Assembly (NCBI GenBank): GCA_944381935.1
Contig: CALWMN010000027.1
Location: forward strand, 1 to 34,688
DNA length: 34,688 nt
Source of the DNA: an uncultured Mediterraneibacter sp.
Lineage (GTDB): Bacteria > Bacillota > Clostridia > Lachnospirales > Lachnospiraceae
Direction of reading: 5' to 3'
In this document: positions 6,773-15,850 of the stretch, piece by piece
Layout of the letters: the number at the start of each line of letters is the position of its first letter
How positions within the stretch are numbered: position 1 is the stretch's first letter
Program-made: the position numbers and the translations under genes
Notes under the pieces: generated by a model
Told to the model about the DNA's origin: nothing
Database searches by the model: none
Seen by the model: the letters and a program-made list of their open reading frames with translations, nothing else

Positions 6773-7348
6773 TTACGGAACCTGTTTTAGCCTGTTTCCA
6801 TCAGAGAATGCTGTCCCTGCCCTTCCTCCCACCCGCAGGTAAGCATGGTTTGCCGGATCGTAAGAAATCGCGTTCAGCTTTCCGGGATCAATCTTTCCTT
6901 CTTCATCCAGAACCTTCTCGTCCACGCTGACATTCACGATTTCTGCCACGATCCGGAGCGTCTTATTGTACTGGTTAATCTCCTCCACCTGGCACTCCAG
7001 CGTAATCGGAAGCTCCTCGATCACCGGTGCATCCACAAACGCACTCTTCACGGTATGAAAACCTGCTCTCTCGACCTTATCCGACACGTCGTGAGCGGAT
7101 ACGATCCCCACATAATCTGATGGAATAAGGTTCTCCTCATCTGCAATACCCGCCGTAAAAGCTTTTCTAAGCTTGATATTATCGGACGTTTTGTGCCGGA
7201 CTCCTATATTGATCTGAATCCTGTTTGAATTAACGATCCCTCCATAAGCTACATTCATGGCGTCGGCTGTCCCATCCTCCCCGTATGTCGCAACGATCAG
7301 CACCGGCTGCGGATATACATAAGGATTTGCTCCAAGATCTCTGCGCAT
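6773..7348 (-). CDS. Flavin reductase-like FMN-binding protein (flavoredoxin type)
   Basis: A 191-aa protein of the flavin reductase-like split-barrel family (PF01613). MRRDLGANPYVYPQPVLIV, DAMNVAYGGIVNSNRIQINI and KTSDNIKLRKAF are typical FMN-binding segments. It probably binds FMN and serves as electron carrier or NAD(P)H:flavin reductase in the cytosol. The ATG at 7348 is supported by AGGAGG 7 bases upstream; the longer frame adds 12 unlikely residues. It lies downstream of the glycerol operon on the same strand but is separated from it by a hairpin at 7432, so it is probably a separate unit. Confidence 0.85.
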   Translation of the reverse strand: MRRDLGANPYVYPQPVLIVATYGEDGTADAMNVAYGGIVNSNRIQINIGVRHKTSDNIKLRKAFTAGIADEENLIPSDYVGIVSAHDVSDKVERAGFHTVKSAFVDAPVIEELPITLECQVEEINQYNKTLRIVAEIVNVSVDEKVLDEEGKIDPGKLNAISYDPANHAYLRVGGRAGTAFSDGNRLKQVP

Positions 7349-7431
7349 TTTGATTCCTCCTGACTTTTTCGCTGATTCTTTCAAATCACCAGCTATATTG
7401 TATTTATCCGTCCTGACATAGAGACGAGGAC

Positions 7432-7452
7432 GAAAAGCCGTTTCGGCTTTTC
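7432..7452 (-). terminator. Hairpin ending the glycerol oxidation operon
   Basis: GAAAAGCCG (7432-7440) pairs with CGGCTTTTC (7444-7452), a 9-bp stem with a 3-base loop, about 40 bases beyond the stop of the 63-aa peptide gene. The T-run on the minus strand is interrupted, so termination may be weak. Confidence 0.5.
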
Positions 7453-7489
7453 ATCCCCGCCATTTTCGCGATGTCATGATTACCGTTCT

Positions 7490-7681
7490 TCAATCATCGC
7501 CCTCACAGTTCATGTCTGTCAGCTGACATGTCTTCTCGTCTTCTTCATCTTCACAGTTCATATTTGTTATATCACAGGTCGTATCTTCCTCGCCTACGCA
7601 GTTCATATCATTCAGCCCACACGTAGTGTCTTCTTCCTCTGTGATCCCATTCATATTGGTCAATCCGAGATTTTTTTTCAT
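7490..7681 (-). CDS. 63-aa acidic peptide with four CxLTNMNC-type repeats
   Basis: I do not recognise this product. It is built of four units spaced 15-16 residues apart: LGLTNMNG (5-12, Cys-free), CGLNDMNC (21-28), CDITNMNC (36-43) and CQLTDMNC (52-59). They are joined by acidic linkers such as EEEDTT and EDEEDEKT. The invariant core is MN, with C-x6-C in three units. No signal peptide is visible. A strong GGAGGTG site lies 7 bases before the ATG at 7681, and the gene starts three bases after the DUF1667 stop, so it is real and translationally coupled as last gene of the glycerol-3-phosphate oxidation operon. Possible roles: metal or Fe-S binding redox peptide, or a multi-core modified-peptide precursor. 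No maturase of any known peptide class is seen nearby. Confidence 0.75.
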   Translation of the reverse strand: MKKNLGLTNMNGITEEEDTTCGLNDMNCVGEEDTTCDITNMNCEDEEDEKTCQLTDMNCEGDD

Positions 7682-7684
7682 GAT

Positions 7685-8050
7685 TCACACCTCCTCTACA
7701 TTTTTGGTAGCAACGATATCGATCCCTGTTCCTGCGGCATCCGGCACAATGATATCTCCAATATGCACCGGTGCCTTTATCTCCACGCCTTTGAGCGCTT
7801 TGACACAATCGAAGACCTTTCCTTTCGGGACGTCCTCTCTGGTTTTCACGGACACCATGTCCGCTTTCCCGCCAATCACCTTGACAGTCGACGTCACAAT
7901 CCTCGTAGGATCTGTCACTTCTTTTCTGGCGTAGACGTCTCCCCGCTTGCAGGTATTTCCGGTTACGCTTATGATTTCATCCCCCTCCATTTCCACAGTA
8001 AGAGGGCACCCCATAGGGCAGCTGATACAGGTCAGTTTTCTGATTTCCAT
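7685..8050 (-). CDS. DUF1667 protein, small subunit of G3P-oxidising complex
   Basis: A 121-aa protein with the family signature: LTCISCPMGCPL near the N-terminus (Cys8, Cys11, Cys15) and GNTCKRGDVYARKE, four conserved Cys suited to an Fe-S cluster or zinc. It ends with the usual short beta-rich domain (VHIGDIIVPDAAGTGIDIVAT). In Clostridia DUF1667 regularly follows the two FAD oxidoreductases of a GlpA-like system and is thought to act in electron transfer with them, standing in for GlpC (family context, not proven). The ribosome site GAGGAGG lies inside the last codons of the preceding gene, so translation is coupled. Confidence 0.9.
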   Translation of the reverse strand: MEIRKLTCISCPMGCPLTVEMEGDEIISVTGNTCKRGDVYARKEVTDPTRIVTSTVKVIGGKADMVSVKTREDVPKGKVFDCVKALKGVEIKAPVHIGDIIVPDAAGTGIDIVATKNVEEV

Positions 8051-8053
8051 TTT

Positions 8054-9319
8054 CTATGCCTCCTCAATCTTTACTGTGATGGTTTCCAGGTCGGGGTATT
8101 TAAGAAGCTGCTCTTTCGTCAGCCTGATTTCCTCCATCTCACCCGGCGCAACGATCTGCCGTTTCCTGTGGATGACTCTCTCATCATCAAAATATGTGCT
8201 GACATAGCAGTTTTTATACACGCCTCCCACGCGGAAACGAATTGTCAGGTTCTCATCCATTCTGGCTGTATTAACCATCATCGGTACAGTGTAGCGCACA
8301 CCATCCACCGGATTGAGGCGGACATCCCTGCCGCCGCCGGCCTGGCGTATTCCTTTGACATAAGCCGCCGCATTCTTTCCGGCTGTCGCCGCTTCCTCCG
8401 AAACAAAGTCAACCAGATCATGCACATGGAGGACATTCCCACACGCAAACACACCTTCTATATTTGTCTCCAGGCTTTCGTTGACCTCCGGTCCCGAAGT
8501 CACGGGATTCATCTGCACTCCCATCCCATTGGAAATCTCATTCTCCGGTATTAATCCTACCGAAAGAAGAAGCGTATCGCAAGAGTAAAATTCTTCTGTT
8601 CCCGGAATCGGCTTGCCATTGCTGTCAACTTCTGCCAGCGTAACGCCTTCCAGCCGTTTCCTGCCCTTGATATCTACAACGGTGTGGCTCAGTTTCAGCG
8701 GGATGCCGTAATCATCCAGACACTGCACAATATTTCTTTTCAGTCCGCCTGAATATGGCATCAGCTCTGCAACCACCTTAACCTTTGCTCCTTCAAATGT
8801 CATTCTCCTTGCCATAATAAGGCCAATGTCTCCCGATCCGAGGATGACAACCTCCCGCCCGGGCATCAGTCCTTCCATATTTACCAGCCTCTGCGCCGTT
8901 CCCGCGGAATATATGCCTGCCGGACGATACCCCGGTATATTCAGCGCCCCTCTGGACCGCTCCCTGCAGCCCATCGCAAGTATCACAGCCTTTGCCTGGA
9001 TCTCAAACATACCCTCCTGCCTGTTCATAGCCGTAACGGTCTTCTGAGGGCTGATATCCATGACCATCGTGTTCAGCTTATATTCTATACCCAGTTTCTC
9101 TGCCTGGTCAATAAATCTTTGCGCATATTCGGGACCGGTAAGCTCTTCCTTGAACGTATGGAGCCCAAACCCGTTATGAATACACTGGTTCAGGATCCCT
9201 CCGAGTTCTTTGTCTCTTTCCAATATCAGGATACTGTCGATTCCGTTTTCCTTTGCCGAGACGGCTGCGGCAAGACCTGCCGGACCTCCTCCTATAATGA
9301 CAATATCATAACTTTTCAT
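8054..9319 (-). CDS. FAD/NAD(P)-binding oxidoreductase of the G3P operon
   Basis: A 421-aa two-dinucleotide-fold flavoprotein. The FAD-binding GGGPAGLAAA is at residues 10-19, the NAD(P)-binding loop is VVILGSGDIGLIMARR, and the second FAD motif is NIEGVFACGNV. ELGGILNQC may place a Cys near the flavin. The C-terminal ~90 residues (TVPMMVNTARMDENLTIRFRV) form the extra domain seen in partners of GlpA-like dehydrogenases. It probably passes electrons from the glycerol-3-phosphate dehydrogenase to NAD(P) or another carrier (inference from context). It starts 17 bases after the dehydrogenase gene with its own AAGGAAGG site. Confidence 0.88.
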   Translation of the reverse strand: MKSYDIVIIGGGPAGLAAAVSAKENGIDSILILERDKELGGILNQCIHNGFGLHTFKEELTGPEYAQRFIDQAEKLGIEYKLNTMVMDISPQKTVTAMNRQEGMFEIQAKAVILAMGCRERSRGALNIPGYRPAGIYSAGTAQRLVNMEGLMPGREVVILGSGDIGLIMARRMTFEGAKVKVVAELMPYSGGLKRNIVQCLDDYGIPLKLSHTVVDIKGRKRLEGVTLAEVDSNGKPIPGTEEFYSCDTLLLSVGLIPENEISNGMGVQMNPVTSGPEVNESLETNIEGVFACGNVLHVHDLVDFVSEEAATAGKNAAAYVKGIRQAGGGRDVRLNPVDGVRYTVPMMVNTARMDENLTIRFRVGGVYKNCYVSTYFDDERVIHRKRQIVAPGEMEEIRLTKEQLLKYPDLETITVKIEEA

Positions 9320-9336
9320 GTCCGAAGCCTTCCTTT

Positions 9337-10773
9337 CTATATTGTATCTTTATTGGTTCCGACCACAAGCTTTGAATCTCCGCCTGCCTTCGTGATATCC
9401 GACATGCTCACGCCCCACTCCCGGGCAAGGATCTCCATTGTCCTTGGTGAGCAGAATCCTGACTGGCATCTTCCCATTCCCGCTCGCGTCCGCCGCTTTA
9501 CGCCATCCAGCGACCTGGCGCCCAGAGGTCTTCTGATCGCATCAATAATCTCTCCCTCTGTGATCATCTCACACCGGCAGATAATATTCCCATAAGCAGG
9601 TTCTTTTCTGATCAGCTCTTCCCGCTCCTCCCTGCTCAGTGTATCAGGATCCAGGACCCCCTTCCGTGTCGCTATAAAATTGTCTTTCTCTTCCAGCCCC
9701 ATCTTTTCTTTCAGGATATTCGCCACCATCTCCCCGATTGCGGGACAGCTTGTCAGTCCCGGCGACTCTATCCCTGCACAGTCGATGAAGCCTTCTGCAT
9801 CGTCAAGCTCCCCGATCAGGAACTCATGGCCTCCTTCGTGGGCACGCAGTCCTGCAAAGGAAGTAATAACCTGGCGCATAGGCAGATTTTTCACATTCTG
9901 CCCTGCCTTTCCGATCACCTGTTCCAGCCCTTCCCTTGTAGTATTCGTACCTTCCTTATCCTCAATATCAATCGCCGTCGGTCCTATCAGAAGGTTTCCA
10001 TGTATGGTAGGCGATACCAGCACGCCTTTCCCATATTTGGTAGGAAGAGCAAAAATTGTTTTGCTCACATGGTTCCCCGCATTTTTATCCAGCAGGCAGT
10101 AATCTCCCCGGCGGGGAGTAATATGGATTTTCTTCTCGCTCACCATATTGTGAAGCTTGTCAGAATAGACCCCTGCCGCGTTCACCACATACTTTGTTTC
10201 ATATGTTCCCTGATTTGTATCCAGCGCCCATCCGCTGTCTGTTTTCCGGATATTCTGTACTTCCGTATCGAATTTAAAGTCCACGCCATTTTCACATGCA
10301 TTCTCTGCCAATGCAATATTAAGATTAAACGGACATACAATTCCTGCCGTTGGTGCGTATAAAGCTGCGTATACGTTGTCCACGATGTTCGGTTCCATCG
10401 CCAGAACTTCCTCCCTGTTCAGGATCTGCAAGTCTTTTACGCCGTTTGCCACTCCTCTGTCATACAGAGCCTGCAATCCCGGCATATCTTCCTCGCTCAG
10501 GCAGACCACAAGAGACCCTATCCGTTTAAACGGAAAGTCCAGATCCCTGGAAAGCTGCTCCATCATGGCATTGCCGCGCACATTTAATTTTGCCATCAGA
10601 GACCCGGTAGCCGCATCGTAGCCTGCATGAACGATCGCACTGTTAGCCTTGGACGTACCACAGCATACGTCTTCCTCTTTTTCCAGTACACATACGCTTA
10701 CTTTATAACGGGACAGCTCCCGTGCTGATGCTGCGCCGGATACTCCTCCTCCTACTATAATAACATCATACAT
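9337..10773 (-). CDS. FAD-dependent glycerol-3-phosphate dehydrogenase with BFD-like domain
   Basis: Predicted oxidation of sn-glycerol-3-phosphate to dihydroxyacetone phosphate (GlpA/GlpD-like, DAO fold). VIIVGGGVSGAASARELSRY (4-23) binds FAD, and TSKANSAIVHAGYDA is the active-site-type segment that follows. The C-terminal domain has Cys399, Cys401, Cys436 and Cys441 (CRC ... CQSGFC), the [2Fe-2S] pattern of BFD-like domains, as in GlpA of anaerobes. The length of 478 aa is close to clostridial homologues. AAGGGAG lies about 11 bases before the ATG. It is first of a tight four-gene group and is separated from glpF by a strong terminator, a likely control point. Confidence 0.88.
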   Translation of the reverse strand: MYDVIIVGGGVSGAASARELSRYKVSVCVLEKEEDVCCGTSKANSAIVHAGYDAATGSLMAKLNVRGNAMMEQLSRDLDFPFKRIGSLVVCLSEEDMPGLQALYDRGVANGVKDLQILNREEVLAMEPNIVDNVYAALYAPTAGIVCPFNLNIALAENACENGVDFKFDTEVQNIRKTDSGWALDTNQGTYETKYVVNAAGVYSDKLHNMVSEKKIHITPRRGDYCLLDKNAGNHVSKTIFALPTKYGKGVLVSPTIHGNLLIGPTAIDIEDKEGTNTTREGLEQVIGKAGQNVKNLPMRQVITSFAGLRAHEGGHEFLIGELDDAEGFIDCAGIESPGLTSCPAIGEMVANILKEKMGLEEKDNFIATRKGVLDPDTLSREEREELIRKEPAYGNIICRCEMITEGEIIDAIRRPLGARSLDGVKRRTRAGMGRCQSGFCSPRTMEILAREWGVSMSDITKAGGDSKLVVGTNKDTI

Positions 10774-10803
10774 GACAACATTTTCTCCCTTCGTCTGATT
10801 TCT

Positions 10804-10862
10804 AAAAAAGAGCCCGGCAAATCATACACCTCTACACTGTGTCTGTCATATTGCCGGGCTCT
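10804..10862 (-). terminator. Strong terminator between glpF and the G3P dehydrogenase gene
   Basis: AGAGCCCGGCAA (10809-10820) and TTGCCGGGCTCT (10851-10862) form a perfect 12-bp stem, followed on the minus strand by six T. It ends the glpPKF transcript about 40 bases past glpF and stands about 30 bases before the dehydrogenase start, with no obvious promoter between. Readthrough or antitermination must therefore supply the downstream genes, and GlpP is the natural candidate. Confidence 0.9.
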
Positions 10863-10902
10863 CTGTACTCACGCAACTTTAGTTTTCAATTGTCTCTTTA
10901 GA

Positions 10903-11613
10903 CTACCACGGAATCGCGCCATAAAGCAGTACCGCAACGATTGCTCCGATTATCGGTCCTACTAATGTTACGATTGCATATCCCCAGTTCGAGCTTCCTT
11001 TATCCTTGATCGGAAGTATCGCATGTGCGAAACGCGGACCGATATCACGCGCCGGATTGATCGCATATCCGGTCAGGCCACCGAGTGACATACCAACGGA
11101 AACAATGATTCCAAATACCAGGAATTTATCCAGGCCTCCGGCAATACCCGGCACGTTGGCAATCCCTTTGATCGCAAATACCAGTACAAATGTTCCAACT
11201 GCTTCACTCAGGATATTAAGCGGCATATTCGGAACGGAAGGGCTCGTGGAAAATACGCCGAGCTTTGTACCCGGATTGTCCGTTGCGTCAAACTGCCCCT
11301 TAAAGAGGATGTACACAAGGATAGCACCGACAAATGCACCCGCAAATTGTGCAATAATGTAGCCCGGAACAAGTGCCCAGTCGAAACTTCCATCGATCGC
11401 CAGCGCCAGTGTCAGAGCAGGATTAAATGATGCCCCCGAAGCTGCGCCGAATATAAACGCCGGAACCATAACGGCAAGGCCCCATGCAAATGTAATCTGG
11501 ATTGATCCTGCTCCTTTCATACCGGATTTATTTAATGTCACATTGGCTACCACGCCATCACCCAGAAGAATAAGCATCATAGTTCCTAAAAATTCTGCTA
11601 TATATGGTAACAT
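10903..11613 (-). CDS. glpF: Glycerol facilitator (aquaglyceroporin)
   Basis: A membrane channel for facilitated diffusion of glycerol, of 236 aa, the normal MIP family size, with six membrane helices. The two half-helix loops carry NPA motifs: SGASFNPALTLA and GYAINPARDIGPR. Asp directly after NPAR is diagnostic of glycerol facilitators against water-only aquaporins. It lies 57 bases downstream of glpK and is cotranscribed with it, so imported glycerol is trapped by phosphorylation. An internal loop (FKGQFDATDNPGTKLG) is hydrophilic. Confidence 0.95.
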   Translation of the reverse strand: MLPYIAEFLGTMMLILLGDGVVANVTLNKSGMKGAGSIQITFAWGLAVMVPAFIFGAASGASFNPALTLALAIDGSFDWALVPGYIIAQFAGAFVGAILVYILFKGQFDATDNPGTKLGVFSTSPSVPNMPLNILSEAVGTFVLVFAIKGIANVPGIAGGLDKFLVFGIIVSVGMSLGGLTGYAINPARDIGPRFAHAILPIKDKGSSNWGYAIVTLVGPIIGAIVAVLLYGAIPW

Positions 11614-11670
11614 ATTTTGCTGCCCCCTTTTCTTTTGCTTTCTCTCTATACAACTTGTTCTTGTCTGAAA

Positions 11671-13200
<1,530 letters not shown>

Positions 13201-13205
13201 TTATA

Positions 13206-13240
13206 AATTAGCGTTCTGCCTGCTGCAGATCCGCCTAATT
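13206..13240 (-). other. Hairpin between glpP and glpK
   Basis: On the minus strand AATTAG-G-CG pairs with CGCTAATT, with an inner CTGC/GCAG stem, right after the glpP stop codon and about 40 bases before glpK. There is no T-run, so it may be an RNA-processing or stability element rather than a terminator. Confidence 0.4.
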
Positions 13241-13241
13241 C

Positions 13242-13823
13242 CTACATCATCCAGACATTCTGGTTGGTGGAAGAAACCGAGATCGCCCCTGCGGACAATG
13301 CCTCCAAGACAGATCTTTTCTCTGTGATCAGTCCCCCGGCTATTACGGAAACCCTGGAAATCTGACAGACCTTTTTGATAATATCCGGCATCAGTCCCGG
13401 AAGCACCTCGATGATATCCGGCTGCACGCTGTACTGCAGATTACAGATATTCTCCAGCGCCATCGAATCTATCAGGAAAAATCTCAATACTGTAAAAAGC
13501 CCCCGCTCTTTTCCCCTTTTTATCAATGCAGGCTTCGTGGTGATGATCCCGTCAGCCATCGTGCTGTCCCTGATGAAGTCGACTGCCACTTCTTTTGACC
13601 CGAGTCCGTTGATCAGATCGATATGTACGACAGCCATCTTGTTCCCTTCTTTTACTTTCCTGACGATCCCACGGATATTGCAGATATCACCGAACAAAAT
13701 GAAAACCACCCTGATATCCTCAAGCGTACAGCACCTTTCAAGGCCGTTCATGTCTTTCACTGCCGCTATCACCGGATTGCACTCGATCATATCATAATAC
13801 TTCTGATCCATGTCATGATCCAC
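13242..13823 (-). CDS. glpP: Glycerol-3-phosphate-responsive antiterminator GlpP
   Basis: An RNA-binding TIM-barrel-like regulator that in Bacillus binds glp leader RNA with G3P and prevents termination. Family motifs are all present: NPVIAAVKD, VVFILFGDI, VHIDLINGLG, AVDFIRDSTMADGIITTK, IIEVLPGLMPDI, SVIAGGLI and SAGAISVSSTNQNVW. I chose the GTG at 13823 (193 aa), which has GGAGAAGAGA just before it; the ATG four codons later is the alternative. The longer open frame back to 13955 cannot be right, since it overlaps a promoter and a terminator. First gene of glpPKF and probably autoregulated through that leader terminator. Confidence 0.92.
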   Translation of the reverse strand: MDHDMDQKYYDMIECNPVIAAVKDMNGLERCCTLEDIRVVFILFGDICNIRGIVRKVKEGNKMAVVHIDLINGLGSKEVAVDFIRDSTMADGIITTKPALIKRGKERGLFTVLRFFLIDSMALENICNLQYSVQPDIIEVLPGLMPDIIKKVCQISRVSVIAGGLITEKRSVLEALSAGAISVSSTNQNVWMM

Positions 13824-13842
13824 TCTCTTCTCCGCAATGTAA

Positions 13843-13894
13843 TTAAAAAAGAGCAAAACATTAAACAACATTTCTGTTGTTAACTGTTTGCTCT
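13843..13894 (-). terminator. Leader terminator upstream of glpP (likely GlpP target)
   Basis: On the minus strand a long hairpin has lower stem AGAGCAAACA/TGTTTTGCTCT (one bulge) and upper stem ACAACA/TGTTGT closed by GAAA, followed by TTTTTT. It lies between the promoter (13927-13955) and the glpP start. Transcripts would end here unless antiterminated, matching the inverted-repeat leaders of the Bacillus glp genes. Confidence 0.8.
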
Positions 13895-13926
13895 CCTGTC
13901 TTGGCATCTTTTTCTTTTCTGGTACG

Positions 13927-13955
13927 ACTATAACATATTGCACAATAATTTGCAA
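13927..13955 (-). promoter_or_regulatory. Promoter of the glpPKF operon
   Basis: TTGCAA (13950-13955), 17-base spacer, TATAGT (13927-13932) on the minus strand. It gives a leader of about 100 bases holding the terminator at 13843-13894. Confidence 0.7.
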
Positions 13956-14023
13956 GCTTTTTTATATTTTTTGACGTCCTTTTTACATGTTCTCCGTTAT
14001 TTTATACGCTTTTTACATATTTT

Positions 14024-14689
14024 TTATTTATTTTTCGCCACCTTTTTGACAATGTCGACCATCTCCTCAACCGTCTTCACGCCCGGCACTGTCTCCCGGT
14101 CATTCAAAATGGTCAAAGGCACTCTCTCTATCTTGTATTTCTCCACAAGCGAAGGGAACAGATTGGCATCGATCATTTCTGCCTCGATCCCCTCATTGAG
14201 CACTGCCATCTGCTGGCATGCCGCCACAGCTTTCGGGCAGTGATGGCACGCCAGAGAAACACATATTTTGATATTCACCTTCACATCCAGTTTCTCGATC
14301 TTCCTTTTCGTCCACCGGCTGATATCCTTACCTGCCCCTGCAAGATTACAGATTGCCAGCACGAAAGAGTTGATCTCCTGCCCGCCCGGAACCCCGTGAA
14401 AGGCTATCCCGGAATACCGTCCGCCTTTGTACAACCCTGCTGCCGGAAGATACTCCCTTCCCAGTTCTGCCGCCCCGTCTTCCTCCGGTCCGTACGCTTC
14501 AAACTCAAGGCGGCTGCTCAGGGACGTGATGACCGCCAGGAAGCCTGCCATCTCCTTCCCCTTTTCTGAATCCATATCTACGACTGCTTTCACTGTGATG
14601 GTTTCTGTCAGCCTGTCCAGTATCTTTTTCAGATTTTCCCTGAGATTTTCATCAATAAGGCTGCTTTTTGCTGCAATATTCTGTATCAT
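14024..14689 (-). CDS. Thioredoxin-fold protein resembling the AhpF N-terminal domain
   Basis: A 221-aa protein of two tandem thioredoxin-like folds, as in the N-terminal domain of AhpF and archaeal PDO proteins. The first fold (about 1-120) has no CxxC. The second has the redox site VSLACHHCPKAVAACQQMAVLN, matching the CHNC site region of AhpF, then EAEMIDANLFP and the cis-Pro strand RVPLTIL. The FAD/NADH thioredoxin-reductase domain of full AhpF is absent, so an external reductase is needed. Likely partner: AhpC at 16960-17523 (inference). AGGAGGAAAG precedes the ATG. It is transcribed divergently from dhaKLM by a mirror-image promoter. Confidence 0.8.
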   Translation of the reverse strand: MIQNIAAKSSLIDENLRENLKKILDRLTETITVKAVVDMDSEKGKEMAGFLAVITSLSSRLEFEAYGPEEDGAAELGREYLPAAGLYKGGRYSGIAFHGVPGGQEINSFVLAICNLAGAGKDISRWTKRKIEKLDVKVNIKICVSLACHHCPKAVAACQQMAVLNEGIEAEMIDANLFPSLVEKYKIERVPLTILNDRETVPGVKTVEEMVDIVKKVAKNK

Positions 14690-14718
14690 ACGCTTTCCTC
14701 CTGTATGTTTTTGTCACC

Positions 14719-14747
14719 ATTATATATTTTACTAATTCAAAAGGCAA
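14719..14747 (-). promoter_or_regulatory. Promoter of the AhpF-N-like gene
   Basis: On the minus strand TTGCCT (14742-14747), 17 bases, TATAAT (14719-14724). The -35 is one arm of the inverted repeat AAAGGCAA/TTGCCTTT (14740-14770) whose other arm holds the dhaK -35. Confidence 0.7.
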
Positions 14748-14770
14748 ATTAAAAAATCGTAATTGCCTTT
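14740..14770. promoter_or_regulatory. Shared inverted repeat spanning two divergent -35 boxes
   Basis: AAAGGCAA (14740-14747) and TTGCCTTT (14763-14770) are perfect inverted arms 15 bases apart. Each contains the -35 hexamer of one divergent promoter. A dimeric regulator bound here could control dhaKLM and the thioredoxin-fold gene together; alternatively the symmetry just reflects two similar -35 boxes. Confidence 0.5.
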
Positions 14771-14791
14771 CTCAGAAATATAGTGTACTAT
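14763..14791 (+). promoter_or_regulatory. Promoter of dhaKLM
   Basis: TTGCCT (14763-14768), 17 bases, TACTAT (14786-14791), 45 bases before the dhaK start. Confidence 0.65.
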
Positions 14792-14835
14792 GTGTGAAAA
14801 GAGCATATATTTTGCGACAAAGGAGGTAGATAAGC

Positions 14836-15825
14836 ATGAAAAAACTGATTAATTCCGTGGATCAGGTGGAAAACCAGATGATTACCGGTATGGTAAAAGC
14901 TTACCCTGGTTATCTGAAAAAGCTGGATTGCGGTAATGTCGTAGTCCGCGCCGAAAAGAAAACCGGAAAGGTAGCGCTCATCAGCGGAGGGGGGAGCGGA
15001 CACGAACCTGCCCACGGCGGATATGTAGGCACGGGTATGCTGGACGCCGCTGTTGCAGGAGCCGTATTTACGTCCCCCACCCCCGACCAGATCTATGAGG
15101 GCATCCGGGAGATCGCAACAGACAAGGGAGTCCTGATGGTCATAAAGAATTATACCGGAGATGTCATGAACTTTGAAATGGCGCGTGAGATGGCGGAGAT
15201 GGAAGGGATCAAGGTAGAGCAGGTTGTGGTAAACGATGACGTCGCAGTTGACAACAGCCTGTATACCGTAGGACGGCGCGGAGTTGCCGGCACTGTATTC
15301 GTACATAAAATTGCAGGTGCTCTTGCAGAGACCGGTGCAGATCTCGCCGACGTCAAGGCAATCGCAGAAGAGGTCATCGCCAATGTCCGTACAATGGGAA
15401 TGGCTATCCGCCCCTGCACGGTTCCCGCATCCGGAGTTCCCGGATTTGAACTAAAGGACGATGAAATGGAGATCGGGATCGGGATCCACGGGGAACCCGG
15501 CACCCACAGAGAAACCCTGAAATCGGCTGACGAAATCGTGGATATCCTGCTGGAAAAAATACTGGCGGACATCGACTACAGCGGCAGCGAGACAGCCGTC
15601 ATGATCAATGGTGCCGGAGCAACGCCGCTCATGGAGCTGTTTATCCTGAACAACCATGTGGCGGATGTGTTGGCCAAAAAGGGAATCAAAGTCTATAAGA
15701 CCTTTGTCGGCGAATACATGACCTCACTGGAGATGGAAGGTTTCTCCATATCCCTTCTCCGGCTGACTGACCGGATGAAAGAACTGCTGGACGCCCCGGC
15801 AGATACTCCGGCAATCAAAGCATAA
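14836..15825 (+). CDS. dhaK: Dihydroxyacetone kinase, DhaK subunit
   Basis: Binds dihydroxyacetone covalently through a hemiaminal to His and presents it to DhaL for phosphorylation. The 329-aa protein has LISGGGSGHEPAHGGYVG (49-66), GDVMNFEMA and GIGIHGEPGTHRE, with the substrate His at 218. The length is normal for PTS-type DhaK. AAAGGAGG lies ahead of the ATG. First gene of dhaK-dhaL-dhaM. Product: dihydroxyacetone phosphate, the same triose phosphate as the adjacent glycerol-3-phosphate route. An antisense frame of ~170 codons over its start is a shadow. Confidence 0.97.
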   Translation: MKKLINSVDQVENQMITGMVKAYPGYLKKLDCGNVVVRAEKKTGKVALISGGGSGHEPAHGGYVGTGMLDAAVAGAVFTSPTPDQIYEGIREIATDKGVLMVIKNYTGDVMNFEMAREMAEMEGIKVEQVVVNDDVAVDNSLYTVGRRGVAGTVFVHKIAGALAETGADLADVKAIAEEVIANVRTMGMAIRPCTVPASGVPGFELKDDEMEIGIGIHGEPGTHRETLKSADEIVDILLEKILADIDYSGSETAVMINGAGATPLMELFILNNHVADVLAKKGIKVYKTFVGEYMTSLEMEGFSISLLRLTDRMKELLDAPADTPAIKA

Positions 15826-15850
15826 CCCATTAGGAAAGGAGCCGACATAC

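Noticed and set aside
13824-13955. Longer GlpP reading frame starting at 13955
   Set aside because: It overlaps a good promoter and an intrinsic leader terminator, and the extra residues are not family-like.
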